Assembly: GCF_016722965.1 (NCBI RefSeq)
Contig: NZ_JAEQNB010000005.1
Coordinates: forward strand, 310,001 to 374,000
DNA length: 64,000 bases
DNA from: Tumebacillus amylolyticus
Lineage (GTDB): Bacteria; Bacillota; Bacilli; Tumebacillales; Tumebacillaceae
Reading direction: 5' to 3'
The notes under the pieces were generated by a model. It was not told the origin of the DNA. It saw nothing but the letters and a program-made list of their open reading frames with translations, and did not search any database. Positions 31,917-40,417 of the stretch are shown one piece after another. Made by a program: the position numbers and the translations under genes. Positions within the stretch are counted from its first letter, which is position 1, and each line of letters opens with the position of its first letter.

Positions 31917-34562
31917 CTAGTTAGAGTGGCGAAGAGTAGCCTGTGCCGCAGCCAGTCGAGCGATCGGCACACGGAACGGCGAGCAGGACACATAGTCAAG
32001 GCCCGTGCGGAAGCAGAAGTCGATGGAGTGCTTCTCTCCCCCGTGCTCCCCGCAGATGCCCAGTTTCAGGCCCGGCTTCACGGCGCGGCCCTTCTCCGTC
32101 GCCAACTCCACCAACTTGCCAACGCCGTTCTGGTCGAGCACTTGGAACGGGTTGTCGGGCAGGAGTTTGCTTTGCAAGTAGTGATGCAGGAACTTGCCTT
32201 CCGCATCGTCTCGCGAGTAGCCAAAGGTCGTCTGCGTCAGGTCGTTCGTGCCAAACGAGAAGAAATCGGCTTCCTCGGCAATCTCATCGGCGGTCAGAGC
32301 GGCACGCGGCACTTCGATCATCGTACCGACGAGGAACTCGAACTTGTGCCCGGTCTCTTCCATGACCCGCTCGGCAGTTTGCAACACCAGTTGCCGCATC
32401 TCTTTCAGCTCGTTGACATGCCCCACGAGCGGAATCATCACTTCCGGAATCGCGTTGACGCCCTCTGCTTGCAACTTCGCTGTGGCGAGAAAAATCGCTC
32501 GCACCTGCATCGCGTAGATTTCCGGATAGGTGATCCCGAGACGGCAACCGCGATGGCCGAGCATCGGGTTGAATTCGTGCAGGGCGCGGACTTTGCGGAT
32601 CAGGTTTTCTTTTTCCCGCGTGACACGGCGTTCGACGCCCTCTTGCAGACGCAGCTTGGTCAGTTCGACGACGAGGTCTTCGAGATTCGGCAAAAATTCA
32701 TGCAGCGGCGGGTCGAGCAGGCGAATCGTCACCGGCAGACCTTCCATGCTGCGGAGAATGCCTTCAAAATCGCTCTGTTGCATCGGCAAGAGCTTGTCGA
32801 GCGCGTCCATGCGTTCCTCAAACGTCTCGGCGAGGATCATTTCTTGCACGATCGGCACGCGGTCTGCCGCCATGAACATGTGCTCCGTCCGGCAGAGACC
32901 GACGCCCTCCGCACCGAATTCGCGGGCTTTGGCGGTGTCTTCCGGGTTGTCGGCGTTGGCGCGAACGGCAATTTGGCGCACTTCGTCCGCCCATTGCAAC
33001 AACAGTTTGAATTCTTGGGACAGTTCCGGGTCGATCAACGGCACGTCACCGAGGATGACGCGACCGGTGCCGCCGTCGATGGAAAGCAAGTCGCCTTCGC
33101 GCAGAGTTACTTCACGGACGGTGACCGTTTTCGCTTCGAGGTCGATGCGCAGGTCTTCACAGCCGCAGATGCACGATTTGCCCATCCCGCGCGCCACGAC
33201 GGCCGCATGCGACGTCATGCCGCCGCGAGAGGTCAAAATGCCTTGCGCCGCCACGATCCCGTGGATGTCATCCGGTGTGGTCTCCGGCCGCACGAGGATG
33301 ACTTTTTTTCCATCGCTTGCCCATTTGTCGGCGAGGTCGGCGTCGAACACGATCAGGCCCGAGGCAGCGCCCGGAGACGCCGGCAAGCCCGTGGCGATAA
33401 CGTTGAGCTTGGCGTTGTCGTCGATGCGGCGATGCAGGAGTTGATCGAGCGATTCCGGGTCCACTCGTTGCAGAGATTCTTCCTTAGAGAGAATGCCTTC
33501 GTTGCACAGATCGACGGCGACTTTGACAGCCGCATGCGCCGTGCGCTTGCCGTTGCGTGTCTGCAAGATGTAGAGCTTGCCGCGCTCGACGGTGAATTCG
33601 ATGTCCTGCATGTCTTGGTAGTGCTGTTCCAACCGTTCGCAGATGAGGCTGAATTCCTGATAGACGTTCGGCAGGACTTCTTCCAACGCCGAGATTGGCT
33701 GCGGGGTGCGGATGCCTGCGACGACGTCCTCCCCCTGAGCGTTGATTAAAAATTCTCCGTACAGTTCGCGTTGGCCGGTCGACGGGTTGCGGGTGAAGGC
33801 AACGCCGGTGCCGGAGTCTTCGCCCAAGTTCCCGAACACCATCGACTGCACGTTGACGGCGGTGCCGAGGTGGTCGGGAATTTTGTTGATGCGGCGGTAG
33901 ACGATGGCGCGCTGGTTGTTCCATGATTTGAACACCGCTTGAATGGCGAGGCTCAATTGTTCTTGCGGGTCTTGCGGGAAGGGAGCCCTTGTCTCCTTTT
34001 GAACGAGTGCTTTGTAGGATGTGATGATGGTTTTCCAGTCGTCGGCGGTCAGGTCCGGGTCGTGTTCCACACCGCGGGCGTGCTTGACGTCTTCGAGGAT
34101 TTGTTCAAAAAAGTAGTGGTCGATCCCGAGCACGACGTCGCCAAACATCTGGAGGAAGCGACGGTAGCAGTCGTACGCAAAACGGGCGTTGCCCGTAAGC
34201 GTTGCCAACCCTTCCACAGTCTGGTCGTTCAGCCCGAGGTTCAGGACGGTGTCCATCATCCCCGGCATCGAGAAGACCGAACCGGAGCGAACGGAAACCA
34301 ACAGCGGGTTCGCCGTATCTCCGAACACTTTCCCGGTGCGACGTTCCAGATCGGACAAAGCGGCGGAGATCTCGGCACGCATGTCATCCGACAGCGCACC
34401 GCCGTCCACGTAGTATTGGTTGCACGCTTCGGTCGAGATCGTAAAGCCCTCCGGCACCGGCAGCCCGGCGCGCGTCATCTCGGCGAGATTCGCGCCCTTG
34501 CCCCCTAACAATTCCTTCATCCCTGCGTTGCCTTCGTTAAAAAGGTAGACAAATTTGCTCAT
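31917..34562 (-). CDS. ppdK: Pyruvate, phosphate dikinase
   Basis: An 881-residue enzyme interconverting pyruvate + ATP + Pi and PEP + AMP + PPi. The N-terminal nucleotide-binding half has FVYLFNEGNAGMKELLGGKGANLAEM and VRSGSVFSMPGMMDTVLNLG. The phospho-His swivelling domain reads GGMTSHAAVVARGMGKSCICG with its regulatory Thr next to the catalytic His; the PEP-binding barrel includes the catalytic Cys of KLGICGEHGG. ATG 34562 lies two bases after the ppsR stop, showing coupling. It is the third gene after ccpN and ppsR, so the DUF299 protein is almost certainly its dedicated regulator. Confidence 0.97.
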   Translation of the reverse strand: MSKFVYLFNEGNAGMKELLGGKGANLAEMTRAGLPVPEGFTISTEACNQYYVDGGALSDDMRAEISAALSDLERRTGKVFGDTANPLLVSVRSGSVFSMPGMMDTVLNLGLNDQTVEGLATLTGNARFAYDCYRRFLQMFGDVVLGIDHYFFEQILEDVKHARGVEHDPDLTADDWKTIITSYKALVQKETRAPFPQDPQEQLSLAIQAVFKSWNNQRAIVYRRINKIPDHLGTAVNVQSMVFGNLGEDSGTGVAFTRNPSTGQRELYGEFLINAQGEDVVAGIRTPQPISALEEVLPNVYQEFSLICERLEQHYQDMQDIEFTVERGKLYILQTRNGKRTAHAAVKVAVDLCNEGILSKEESLQRVDPESLDQLLHRRIDDNAKLNVIATGLPASPGAASGLIVFDADLADKWASDGKKVILVRPETTPDDIHGIVAAQGILTSRGGMTSHAAVVARGMGKSCICGCEDLRIDLEAKTVTVREVTLREGDLLSIDGGTGRVILGDVPLIDPELSQEFKLLLQWADEVRQIAVRANADNPEDTAKAREFGAEGVGLCRTEHMFMAADRVPIVQEMILAETFEERMDALDKLLPMQQSDFEGILRSMEGLPVTIRLLDPPLHEFLPNLEDLVVELTKLRLQEGVERRVTREKENLIRKVRALHEFNPMLGHRGCRLGITYPEIYAMQVRAIFLATAKLQAEGVNAIPEVMIPLVGHVNELKEMRQLVLQTAERVMEETGHKFEFLVGTMIEVPRAALTADEIAEEADFFSFGTNDLTQTTFGYSRDDAEGKFLHHYLQSKLLPDNPFQVLDQNGVGKLVELATEKGRAVKPGLKLGICGEHGGEKHSIDFCFRTGLDYVSCSPFRVPIARLAAAQATLRHSN

Positions 34563-34564
34563 GT

Positions 34565-35383
34565 TTACCCGCGGCCTCCCCGTTTGATGATGTCCATGAT
34601 GATGCTGGCAGTTTCTTCAACGGCTTTGTTCGAGACGTTAATGACAGGACAACCAATTCTCTTCATGATCTTCTCCGCGTATTCGAGTTCGGAAAGGATG
34701 CGTTCATGTGCGGCGTAGTTGGCTTGCGAGCGCAGACCGAGTGCTTTCAAACGCTCGGTGCGGATCAAGTTCAACTCGTCGGGCGAAATCGTCAACCCGA
34801 TCACTTTGCGCGGGTTGACTTCAAAAAGTTCCTCCGGCGGCGTCACTTCCGGCACGAGCGGGACGTTCGCCGCTTTCAAACGCTTGTGGGCGAGGAACAT
34901 CGAGAGCGGCGTCTTGGACGTGCGCGAAACCCCGATCAACACGACGTCGGCCCGCAAGAGACCGCGCGGGTCTTTGCCGTCGTCATACTTGACGGCGAAC
35001 TCAATCGCTTCCACACGGCGGAAGTACTCGTCATCGAGCTGGTGGACGAGACCCGGCAAGTTTTTCGGACTTTGGTTGTTGATTTTCGAGAACGCTTCGA
35101 TCATCGGACCGAGGATGTCGACGGCGATCACGCCGTGTTCGGTCGCTTCTCGAAGCAGAGCTTCGCGCATCTCCGGCAAGACCAGCGTGTAGCCGACGAG
35201 CGCGTTGGCTTCTTTGGCGGCTTGCACAACTTCGCGAATCGGCTCAAAATCATCGACATACGAGATCCGTCTGATCTCCACCCGCCCGCCGTTGAATTGG
35301 CTGGCAGCGGCGCGGACGACAAACTCGGCGGTTTCCCCGACGGAATCAGATACTACATAGACGATTGGCAACTGTGGCGTCAT
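34565..35383 (-). CDS. PPDK regulatory kinase/pyrophosphorylase (DUF299, YqfL-like)
   Basis: A 272-residue bifunctional regulator. The family inactivates PPDK or PEP synthase by ADP-dependent phosphorylation of the Thr near the catalytic His and reverses it with phosphate. The P-loop-like motif [29 protein letters not shown] is present (positions about 150-180), as are the start [25 protein letters not shown] and the end [21 protein letters not shown] 35383 is preceded by GGAGG. It is co-transcribed between ccpN and ppdK, which identifies PPDK rather than PEP synthase as target. Confidence 0.95.
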   Translation of the reverse strand: MTPQLPIVYVVSDSVGETAEFVVRAAASQFNGGRVEIRRISYVDDFEPIREVVQAAKEANALVGYTLVLPEMREALLREATEHGVIAVDILGPMIEAFSKINNQSPKNLPGLVHQLDDEYFRRVEAIEFAVKYDDGKDPRGLLRADVVLIGVSRTSKTPLSMFLAHKRLKAANVPLVPEVTPPEELFEVNPRKVIGLTISPDELNLIRTERLKALGLRSQANYAAHERILSELEYAEKIMKRIGCPVINVSNKAVEETASIIMDIIKRGGRG

Positions 35384-35399
35384 GGTTGTCGCCTCCTCC

Positions 35400-36047
35400 T
35401 CACACTTCTCGATTTTCACCAAGTTCTACGAAGACTTTGGCGATGGTCGTCTTGGTAAAGCGTCCGATCACTTCGAGGTTGCGCCCCGCCGCATCGACGG
35501 GTCGTACCACCGGACAGGAGTCGATCTGGTAGTCGATCAATTTCTTGGCAGCGTCATAGACCGTATCGTCTCCCGTGACGGTGACGATGTTCGGCATCCG
35601 CGTCATGGCGAGCGTCACCGGCACTTCGCGGGTGTCTTGGTTGCCGATGGCGACTTTGAGCAAGTCTTTGCGCGAGACCACGCCGGCAAGCAATCCACCC
35701 TCCTTCACGACGAAAATACTTCCGACGTCTTCCATAAACATCATGACGATCGCATCGTAGACCGAAGTATTCTCGGCGATGTTGATCGGCACGGCTTTGT
35801 ATTCGCGAACCAGCATCTTGCGCAGTTGATCTCCGAAGATCTGGCCTGACTTTTTCCCCGCGTAAAAATACCCGACACGAGGTCGCGCTTCCAAGAAGCC
35901 CGCCATCGTGAGAATCGCGAGGTCCGGGCGCAACGTCGCCCGCGTCAGTCCGAGGTGATCTGCGATGTGTTCGCCTGTGATCGGACCTTGGTCCCGAACG
36001 ATATCCAAGATCTGCTGTTGTCGTTTGGACAGTTCGATGGTACACAC
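35400..36047 (-). CDS. ccpN: Transcriptional repressor CcpN (HTH plus two CBS domains)
   Basis: A 215-residue protein. The N-terminal winged helix starts with [17 protein letters not shown] and contains [26 protein letters not shown], very close to B. subtilis CcpN (YqzB). Two CBS domains follow ([22 protein letters not shown] and [22 protein letters not shown]) that bind adenine nucleotides. CcpN represses gluconeogenic genes such as gapB and pckA. The start GTG 36047 rests on alignment with CcpN; the ribosome site is weak (AAAGG). It heads a unit with ppsR and ppdK, 180 bases from a palindrome. Confidence 0.93.
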   Translation of the reverse strand: MCTIELSKRQQQILDIVRDQGPITGEHIADHLGLTRATLRPDLAILTMAGFLEARPRVGYFYAGKKSGQIFGDQLRKMLVREYKAVPINIAENTSVYDAIVMMFMEDVGSIFVVKEGGLLAGVVSRKDLLKVAIGNQDTREVPVTLAMTRMPNIVTVTGDDTVYDAAKKLIDYQIDSCPVVRPVDAAGRNLEVIGRFTKTTIAKVFVELGENREV

Positions 36048-36096
36048 CACCTTTGCACGCTTCAAAATGTGACATACTGATAAGATCAAATGAGCT

Positions 36097-36114
36097 ATAT
36101 AGTATATACTATAT
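36097..36114. promoter_or_regulatory. 18-bp perfect AT palindrome upstream of ccpN
   Basis: ATATAGTATATACTATAT is symmetrical at every position. It lies 50 bases upstream of ccpN and 115 upstream of the divergent EamA gene, so it may be an operator (possibly autoregulatory) and also supplies -10-like hexamers. Confidence 0.55.
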
Positions 36115-36228
36115 CGCATGTTGCCCATTCCTGCCATGCCTGCCGAAACCATTTTCGCAAAAAATTTCATGTCCCCGTCCCCCCTTGGGCATACCAAGGA
36201 CAAACACTGCTGTAGGAGGGATTGTTGC

Positions 36229-36648
36229 ATGAGTTGGCTCGTAATGGCTTTGCTCTCGGCCGTTTTCGCTTCGTTCGTCGCGATTCTTGGCAAGATCGGC
36301 ATGAGTGGCGTGGACAGCAATTTGGCGACGGCGATCCGTGCGGTGGTGATGGCGGTGGCAAGCGTTGTCTTCGTCGCGTTCACAGGCTCGCTCGGGAAGA
36401 TCGGCACCGTCGACAAAAAAGCTCTGCTGTTCATCTTGTTCTCCGGACTTGCAGGTGCGGCGTCGTGGATGTTCTACTTCGGAGCGCTGCGTCTCGCTCC
36501 GGCTTCGAAAGTGGCGCCCATCGACCGTTTGAGCGTGGTGTTCACGCTGATCCTCGCCGCGCTGTTCTTAAAGGAAAAAATCTCGTTTGGCATCGTCGCC
36601 GGCTGCGTGCTGATCGTCGCAGGTTCCATCCTGATCGCACGGGCGTAG
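36229..36648 (+). CDS. EamA-type single-domain transporter
   Basis: A 139-residue protein with five closely packed hydrophobic segments forming one EamA/DMT half (MSWLVMALLSAVFASFVAIL, SGLAGAASWMFYFGALRLAP, KVAPIDRLSVVFTLILAALFLKE, then GIVAGCVLIVAGSILIARA). Full DMT exporters have two such halves, so this one must dimerise, as small DMT proteins do. GGAGGG lies 9 bases before ATG 36229. Substrate is unknown. It is divergent from ccpN. Confidence 0.85.
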   Translation: MSWLVMALLSAVFASFVAILGKIGMSGVDSNLATAIRAVVMAVASVVFVAFTGSLGKIGTVDKKALLFILFSGLAGAASWMFYFGALRLAPASKVAPIDRLSVVFTLILAALFLKEKISFGIVAGCVLIVAGSILIARA

Positions 36649-36730
36649 CTGTGCGCCGGCACACCTTTCCTTCTCGACCAAGGTTGGTTACAATGGAGGC
36701 AACAACCTGAGACACTAGGAGGAATGAACG

Positions 36731-37546
36731 TTGCATCAAATCCTTTTCCATATCGGCTCCTACGAAGTGCGCGCGTACGGCACGATCGTTGCGATCGCGA
36801 TCTTGCTCGCTGCGGGGTTGACGATGTATATGGCCAAGCAAGCCGGCAAGTACGAAGAGCATGTGCTCGGTCTCGTCATCTGGGCGATCGTCGGCTCGAT
36901 CATCGGGGCGCGCTTCTGGCAGGTCTTTTTCTTTGAGTGGCATTACTATTCGCAGCATCTCAGCGAGATGTTCGCAATCTGGAACGGCGGCATGTCGATC
37001 CAAGGCGGCTTGGTCGGCGGCTTCGTCGGCGGCGGGCTGTACACGTACTTCAACAAGATTCACTTCTGGGAATTTGCGGACCTCGCCGCACCGGGGGTCA
37101 TCCTCGGACAAGCGGTCGGCCGCATCGCCTGCCTGATGAACGGCGATGCCTTCGGTTCTCCGACCGGCAGCAACTTCGGCTTGGTCTACCCGCCCGGCAC
37201 ATTCGCATACGATACATACGGCGACCAACCGCTGTGGCCGGCAGAAGTTTGGGAAGGCCAGTGGGATTTGATCGTCCTCGCGTTGCTGTTCATCCTCAAG
37301 ATGCGCAAACAACCGACCGGATACCTGTTCCTGTACTACAACATTCTCTACTCCTTCGGGCGGTTGATGCTGGAGTTCTTGCGCGGGGATACGGACCGTT
37401 TTGCCGGTTTGACGGCTGCGCAATGGACTTCGCTCGTGGTGATCGTGCTCGCGATTGGCGTGATGATCTACCTGAAGTTCAAACCGGCGAAGACCAGTGA
37501 GCCTCGTGACAAGCAAGAGGAACGAGGAACACCCAACCCTGTCTAG
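36731..37546 (+). CDS. lgt: Prolipoprotein diacylglyceryl transferase
   Basis: A 271-residue membrane enzyme that transfers diacylglycerol from phosphatidylglycerol to the lipobox Cys of prelipoproteins. Signatures: IGARFWQVFFFEWHYY with preceding GSIIGAR, WNGGMSIQGGLVGG and GQAVGRIACLMNGDAFGSPTG, the Lgt hallmark region. Seven predicted helices. The start is TTG 36731 with AGGAGG 8 bases upstream. It lies 82 bases after the EamA gene and ends at a strong terminator. It would process the YgiB-like lipoprotein among others. Confidence 0.94.
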   Translation: MHQILFHIGSYEVRAYGTIVAIAILLAAGLTMYMAKQAGKYEEHVLGLVIWAIVGSIIGARFWQVFFFEWHYYSQHLSEMFAIWNGGMSIQGGLVGGFVGGGLYTYFNKIHFWEFADLAAPGVILGQAVGRIACLMNGDAFGSPTGSNFGLVYPPGTFAYDTYGDQPLWPAEVWEGQWDLIVLALLFILKMRKQPTGYLFLYYNILYSFGRLMLEFLRGDTDRFAGLTAAQWTSLVVIVLAIGVMIYLKFKPAKTSEPRDKQEERGTPNPV

Positions 37547-37548
37547 CA

Positions 37549-37590
37549 AAAAGAGGAGCTGTCCGCATGATGCGGGCAGCTCCTTTTTTC
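37549..37590. terminator. Terminator between lgt and the convergent membrane-anchored protein gene
   Basis: AAGAGGAGCTGTCCGCA-TGA-TGCGGGCAGCTCCTTTTTT, with U-runs on both strands. Confidence 0.88.
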
Positions 37591-38766
37591 TCAATTGAGG
37601 GGGATGCGCACTTCCAGCTCCGGGAGGTAGTGGCGTGCCGGGTGGTCGTGGGTGGAAGTCTTGAAGGTAAACGCTTTGTCCTGCGGGAAACGCGGGTACT
37701 CGCGGGTGAAGGTGTAGACGTCGTTCTGAACCTCCGTCGGGGTGGCGAACGAGTCGAGCGGGAGGTACTCGTGTTCGTCGGCGTCGAACACACGGATGAG
37801 GTTCACTGCCAGGAACGGGTCTGCGGCTGAGACGCGGTACGTCAGACGTGTGCGGTCCGGGAGAGTCTTCATGCCAATGACTTCCGCACGTTGATCCGGC
37901 CCGAGATCGATCTTGGTCGGTATGGTCTTGCCGTCCCACGGGGTGGTCAACAGAATCTCGTGCTGGGGCGTCATCTCATGCTTCGGCGTCATCTCGCCTT
38001 GGCCTTCGAGGTAGTACGGCTTGAGGATCAAGAGTTTTGGCGGGTCGTTGTAAAGTTGGAAATCCTGCGTGAATTTCCAAGTACCGTCGCCTCCGTTCCA
38101 AGCCGATGTGAGGATCGACTGCATCTGGCGTCCCCGTTCATCTTGGATTTCAACGTCGTTGATTTGCAAATGGTCTGCCGTCGCGGGCGTGACCGCGCTG
38201 TAGCGAATCCGCCCCGCACCTTGCCCGATCTTGACGGTGGAGAGTCGGAACAGCAGATCGCCTTTTTTCTTCTCGATGTTCGGGTTCAGCGTGATCGGTT
38301 TGCTGCTGAGTTGTCCGTTCAGTTGGAAGTTCCAGTTTCCTTCGACTTCGTTGATTTTTGGCACGTGGATGTCGAGACGGTACGTGTCGGCCACGTCGTC
38401 GACGAGGTAGAGTTGCAGTTCACCTGCCGCGTTGCGTCCAGAGGTCGGCTGTCTGCGGGACACCAGGCTCCCGTTGAGAGGTTGCATGTTGATTTTCACC
38501 TGTGCGCCGTCGAGGGAGACCGATTCACTCAGATTTTGCTCTCCTTGAATCGAGTATGGCAAAGTCATGCGGACCCCGTCGTACTGCGGGGTCCCGAATG
38601 TGACGGTGATCCCTTGATCTGTTGCCGTTCGAATCTCGATTGATTTGGTCTGCGCGGGGGCTTGTGTCGGTTCCCCCCGCCATGCGGAATATCCAAGGGC
38701 CAGGCCAAACGCCACAATTGTCGCGATGACGAGTACCCATCTGCCTTTGCTTTTGGTCATGATCAC
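37591..38766 (-). CDS. Membrane-anchored extracytoplasmic protein of unknown function
   Basis: A 391-residue protein. A basic N-terminus and one helix (WVLVIATIVAFGLALGYSAW) anchor a large beta-rich outer domain. Segments such as GITVTFGTPQYDGVRMTLPYSI and DVADTYRLDIHVPKINEVEGNWNFQLNGQ recall the DUF4179/DUF5643 domains found in anti-sigma-like Bacillus proteins, but no sigma gene is adjacent. MTPKHEMTPQHE is a short internal repeat. ATG 38766 or 38760 is possible. The role is unknown. Confidence 0.7.
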   Translation of the reverse strand: MIMTKSKGRWVLVIATIVAFGLALGYSAWRGEPTQAPAQTKSIEIRTATDQGITVTFGTPQYDGVRMTLPYSIQGEQNLSESVSLDGAQVKINMQPLNGSLVSRRQPTSGRNAAGELQLYLVDDVADTYRLDIHVPKINEVEGNWNFQLNGQLSSKPITLNPNIEKKKGDLLFRLSTVKIGQGAGRIRYSAVTPATADHLQINDVEIQDERGRQMQSILTSAWNGGDGTWKFTQDFQLYNDPPKLLILKPYYLEGQGEMTPKHEMTPQHEILLTTPWDGKTIPTKIDLGPDQRAEVIGMKTLPDRTRLTYRVSAADPFLAVNLIRVFDADEHEYLPLDSFATPTEVQNDVYTFTREYPRFPQDKAFTFKTSTHDHPARHYLPELEVRIPLN

Positions 38767-38806
38767 TCACCCCCTCGTGATCTTTCTCTGTTTCCATTTC
38801 ATACGT

Positions 38807-38848
38807 AAAAATGCCTCCTTCGTTGCAGGAACGAAGGAGGCTTTTTTT
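38807..38848 (-). terminator. Terminator overlapping the end of the DUF4342 gene
   Basis: Minus strand: AAAGCCTCCTTCGTT-CCTGC-AACGAAGGAGGCATTTTT. The TAA stop of the DUF4342 gene abuts the stem. Confidence 0.85.
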
Positions 38849-39338
38849 AAGATGGATTCACGACCAGCGGTTGCTCGACGATTTCTTCGTGGTGCACGTT
38901 CATGACGCCCGGTTGATGACCGGAGTTCACTTCGCGCCCCGTGGAGCTCGGGAGACGCTTGTCCCAGACGAGAACATACTTGCCGGCCATCGCGGCGACC
39001 GTTGCCATCAACGTGATGTACGGGAAAAACATCGCGCCGACCGCTCCGACCGCCGTCGGGATCGTGGCGACGGTGCGGCCGCCCTTGAGGACGCGGATCT
39101 TGGTGCTTTGCCCTTTGCGGATGATGTCTTGAACCTTGTCCCAAACTTCATGGCCCATGACGGTCACACGCTCTTCGATCTGCTGCACCACGTCCGGCTT
39201 GCCCTCGGTGCTCTCCATCTCAATCAGCGCTTTGATCACGTTGCCGCCGTTGCGTTCCAGCACTTCATAGGCGCCGGAATAGCTCAAGTTGCATCGCTTG
39301 CGCAGGATGTCGATTTTCTCAAGCGTAGGCTCTGCCAT
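38847..39338 (-). CDS. DUF4342 domain-containing protein
   Basis: A 163-residue protein. The N-terminal 45 residues form a UBA-like domain (EKIDILRKRCNLSYSGAYEVLERNGGNVIKALIEME, positions about 6-42). A basic amphipathic central segment (DKVQDIIRKGQSTKIRVLKG) and one hydrophobic stretch (VATIPTAVGAVGAMFFPYITLMATVAAM) follow, as in DUF4342. A hydrophilic tail is extra. ATG 39338 lies after GGAGAGGTG; GTG 39347 is the alternative. Function unknown. It is the last gene of the era-recO transcript direction. Confidence 0.85.
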   Translation of the reverse strand: MAEPTLEKIDILRKRCNLSYSGAYEVLERNGGNVIKALIEMESTEGKPDVVQQIEERVTVMGHEVWDKVQDIIRKGQSTKIRVLKGGRTVATIPTAVGAVGAMFFPYITLMATVAAMAGKYVLVWDKRLPSSTGREVNSGHQPGVMNVHHEEIVEQPLVVNPS

Positions 39339-39362
39339 TTCGATCACCTCTCCTCACAAGGA

Positions 39363-40118
39363 CTAGAAATCGAGTTCGTATTTGTGAAGCTGATCCAAAA
39401 AGGTCCGCGTGCGCAGTTGCACACCGCTGTGCTCGTCGTAGTACTCTCGCAAGACTTTGTTCATCTGCCTCCGGACATCGTCCCCCACGTTGATCTCGCC
39501 GAGCCTGCGCACGTCCATCGTTTGAAAGACTTGCAACAGGCGAAGCGTCGCGGGCTTGATCCAAATCGCCCGTTGGTCCGCCGAGTGGCAGTCGCCGCAG
39601 AGCGGGCCGCCGTTCGTGACGCTGAACCGAATCGCGGATTCTACGTCGCGTCCACAGTTCGCACAGTGGAACAACTCCGGTCGAATGCCCGCAACGTCCA
39701 GCATCTTGACTTCGGTCAGGCGGGTGAGGATCTCCGGGTCTTTGCCATCGGCGAGGTATGAAAGCAGCGTCAGCGCAAGCAGATACAGCCCCGCCGACGG
39801 TTCGCGCTCTTCGGTAAATCGATCGATGAGTTCCATCATGTACGATGCATACGCCGTCTTGAACAAGTCCTCCCGAATCTTACGGAAGGAGTCGATCAAC
39901 TCCGCTTGGGCGACCGTTCCCATCCCCCGCTCGCTGATGATGAGCAGGTAGGAGCTGTAGGTAAAAGGCTGGGAGATCGAACCTAGTTGGCTGGACGGCT
40001 TCTTCGCGCCGCGTGCCATCACGGCGATCTTCCCAAAAGTGTCGGTCAAAAGCGTCAAGATCTTGTGGTTCTCTCCATAGTCGATCGTCCGCAGGACGAG
40101 GGCTTCGACTTTTTTCAT
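39363..40118 (-). CDS. recO: DNA repair protein RecO
   Basis: A 251-residue recombination mediator that loads RecA and anneals single strands. The N-terminal OB fold reads KVEALVLRTIDYGENHKILTLL...GKIAVMARGAKKPSSQL; a helical middle and a zinc finger with CANCGRD and PLCGDCH follow. ATG 40118 has GGAGCC upstream. It sits behind yqzL and era, the usual Bacillales order. Confidence 0.96.
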   Translation of the reverse strand: MKKVEALVLRTIDYGENHKILTLLTDTFGKIAVMARGAKKPSSQLGSISQPFTYSSYLLIISERGMGTVAQAELIDSFRKIREDLFKTAYASYMMELIDRFTEEREPSAGLYLLALTLLSYLADGKDPEILTRLTEVKMLDVAGIRPELFHCANCGRDVESAIRFSVTNGGPLCGDCHSADQRAIWIKPATLRLLQVFQTMDVRRLGEINVGDDVRRQMNKVLREYYDEHSGVQLRTRTFLDQLHKYELDF

Positions 40119-40139
40119 GAAGAGGCTCCTTCTTGACGA

Positions 40140-40295
40140 TTACTCGGCCATCGCTTCGCCCTCCAACGGGTTGAGGAGGTTGTCGGCTTCGTCGATGGTG
40201 TTGCAGGAACCGCAAATCGTTTGATGCTCTTTATAGAGTAAGTAGGCATCAATCTCACCTGTACTTTCGAAATATCGCCACGAGAAATCACGCAT
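40140..40295 (-). CDS. yqzL: YqzL-family small protein
   Basis: A 51-residue protein beginning MRDFSWRYFESTGEIDAYLL, which matches the short YqzL proteins encoded between era and recO in Bacillus (MLDFTWNVFQMTGNVDTYLL-like). Unlike the B. subtilis protein it carries a CGSC motif in the middle. ATG 40295 follows AAAGGATG. The upstream in-frame extension to 40355 has no ribosome site. Function unknown. Confidence 0.8.
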   Translation of the reverse strand: MRDFSWRYFESTGEIDAYLLYKEHQTICGSCNTIDEADNLLNPLEGEAMAE

Positions 40296-40417
40296 GTAGC
40301 TCATCCTTTCGTTCCAAAGTGAGGGTGCCAAACATTGTAACCCTAGAGTTCGCAATCCGACCCTACCCTATACTATGGAATTGATGGCAGTTGTGCGCCA
40401 AACAAGTGTCCCGTGGC

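Noticed and set aside
31926-33749. 607-codon open frame antisense to ppdK
   Set aside because: It is the complement of a strongly conserved gene; composition is low-complexity His/Arg/Val and there is no initiation site.
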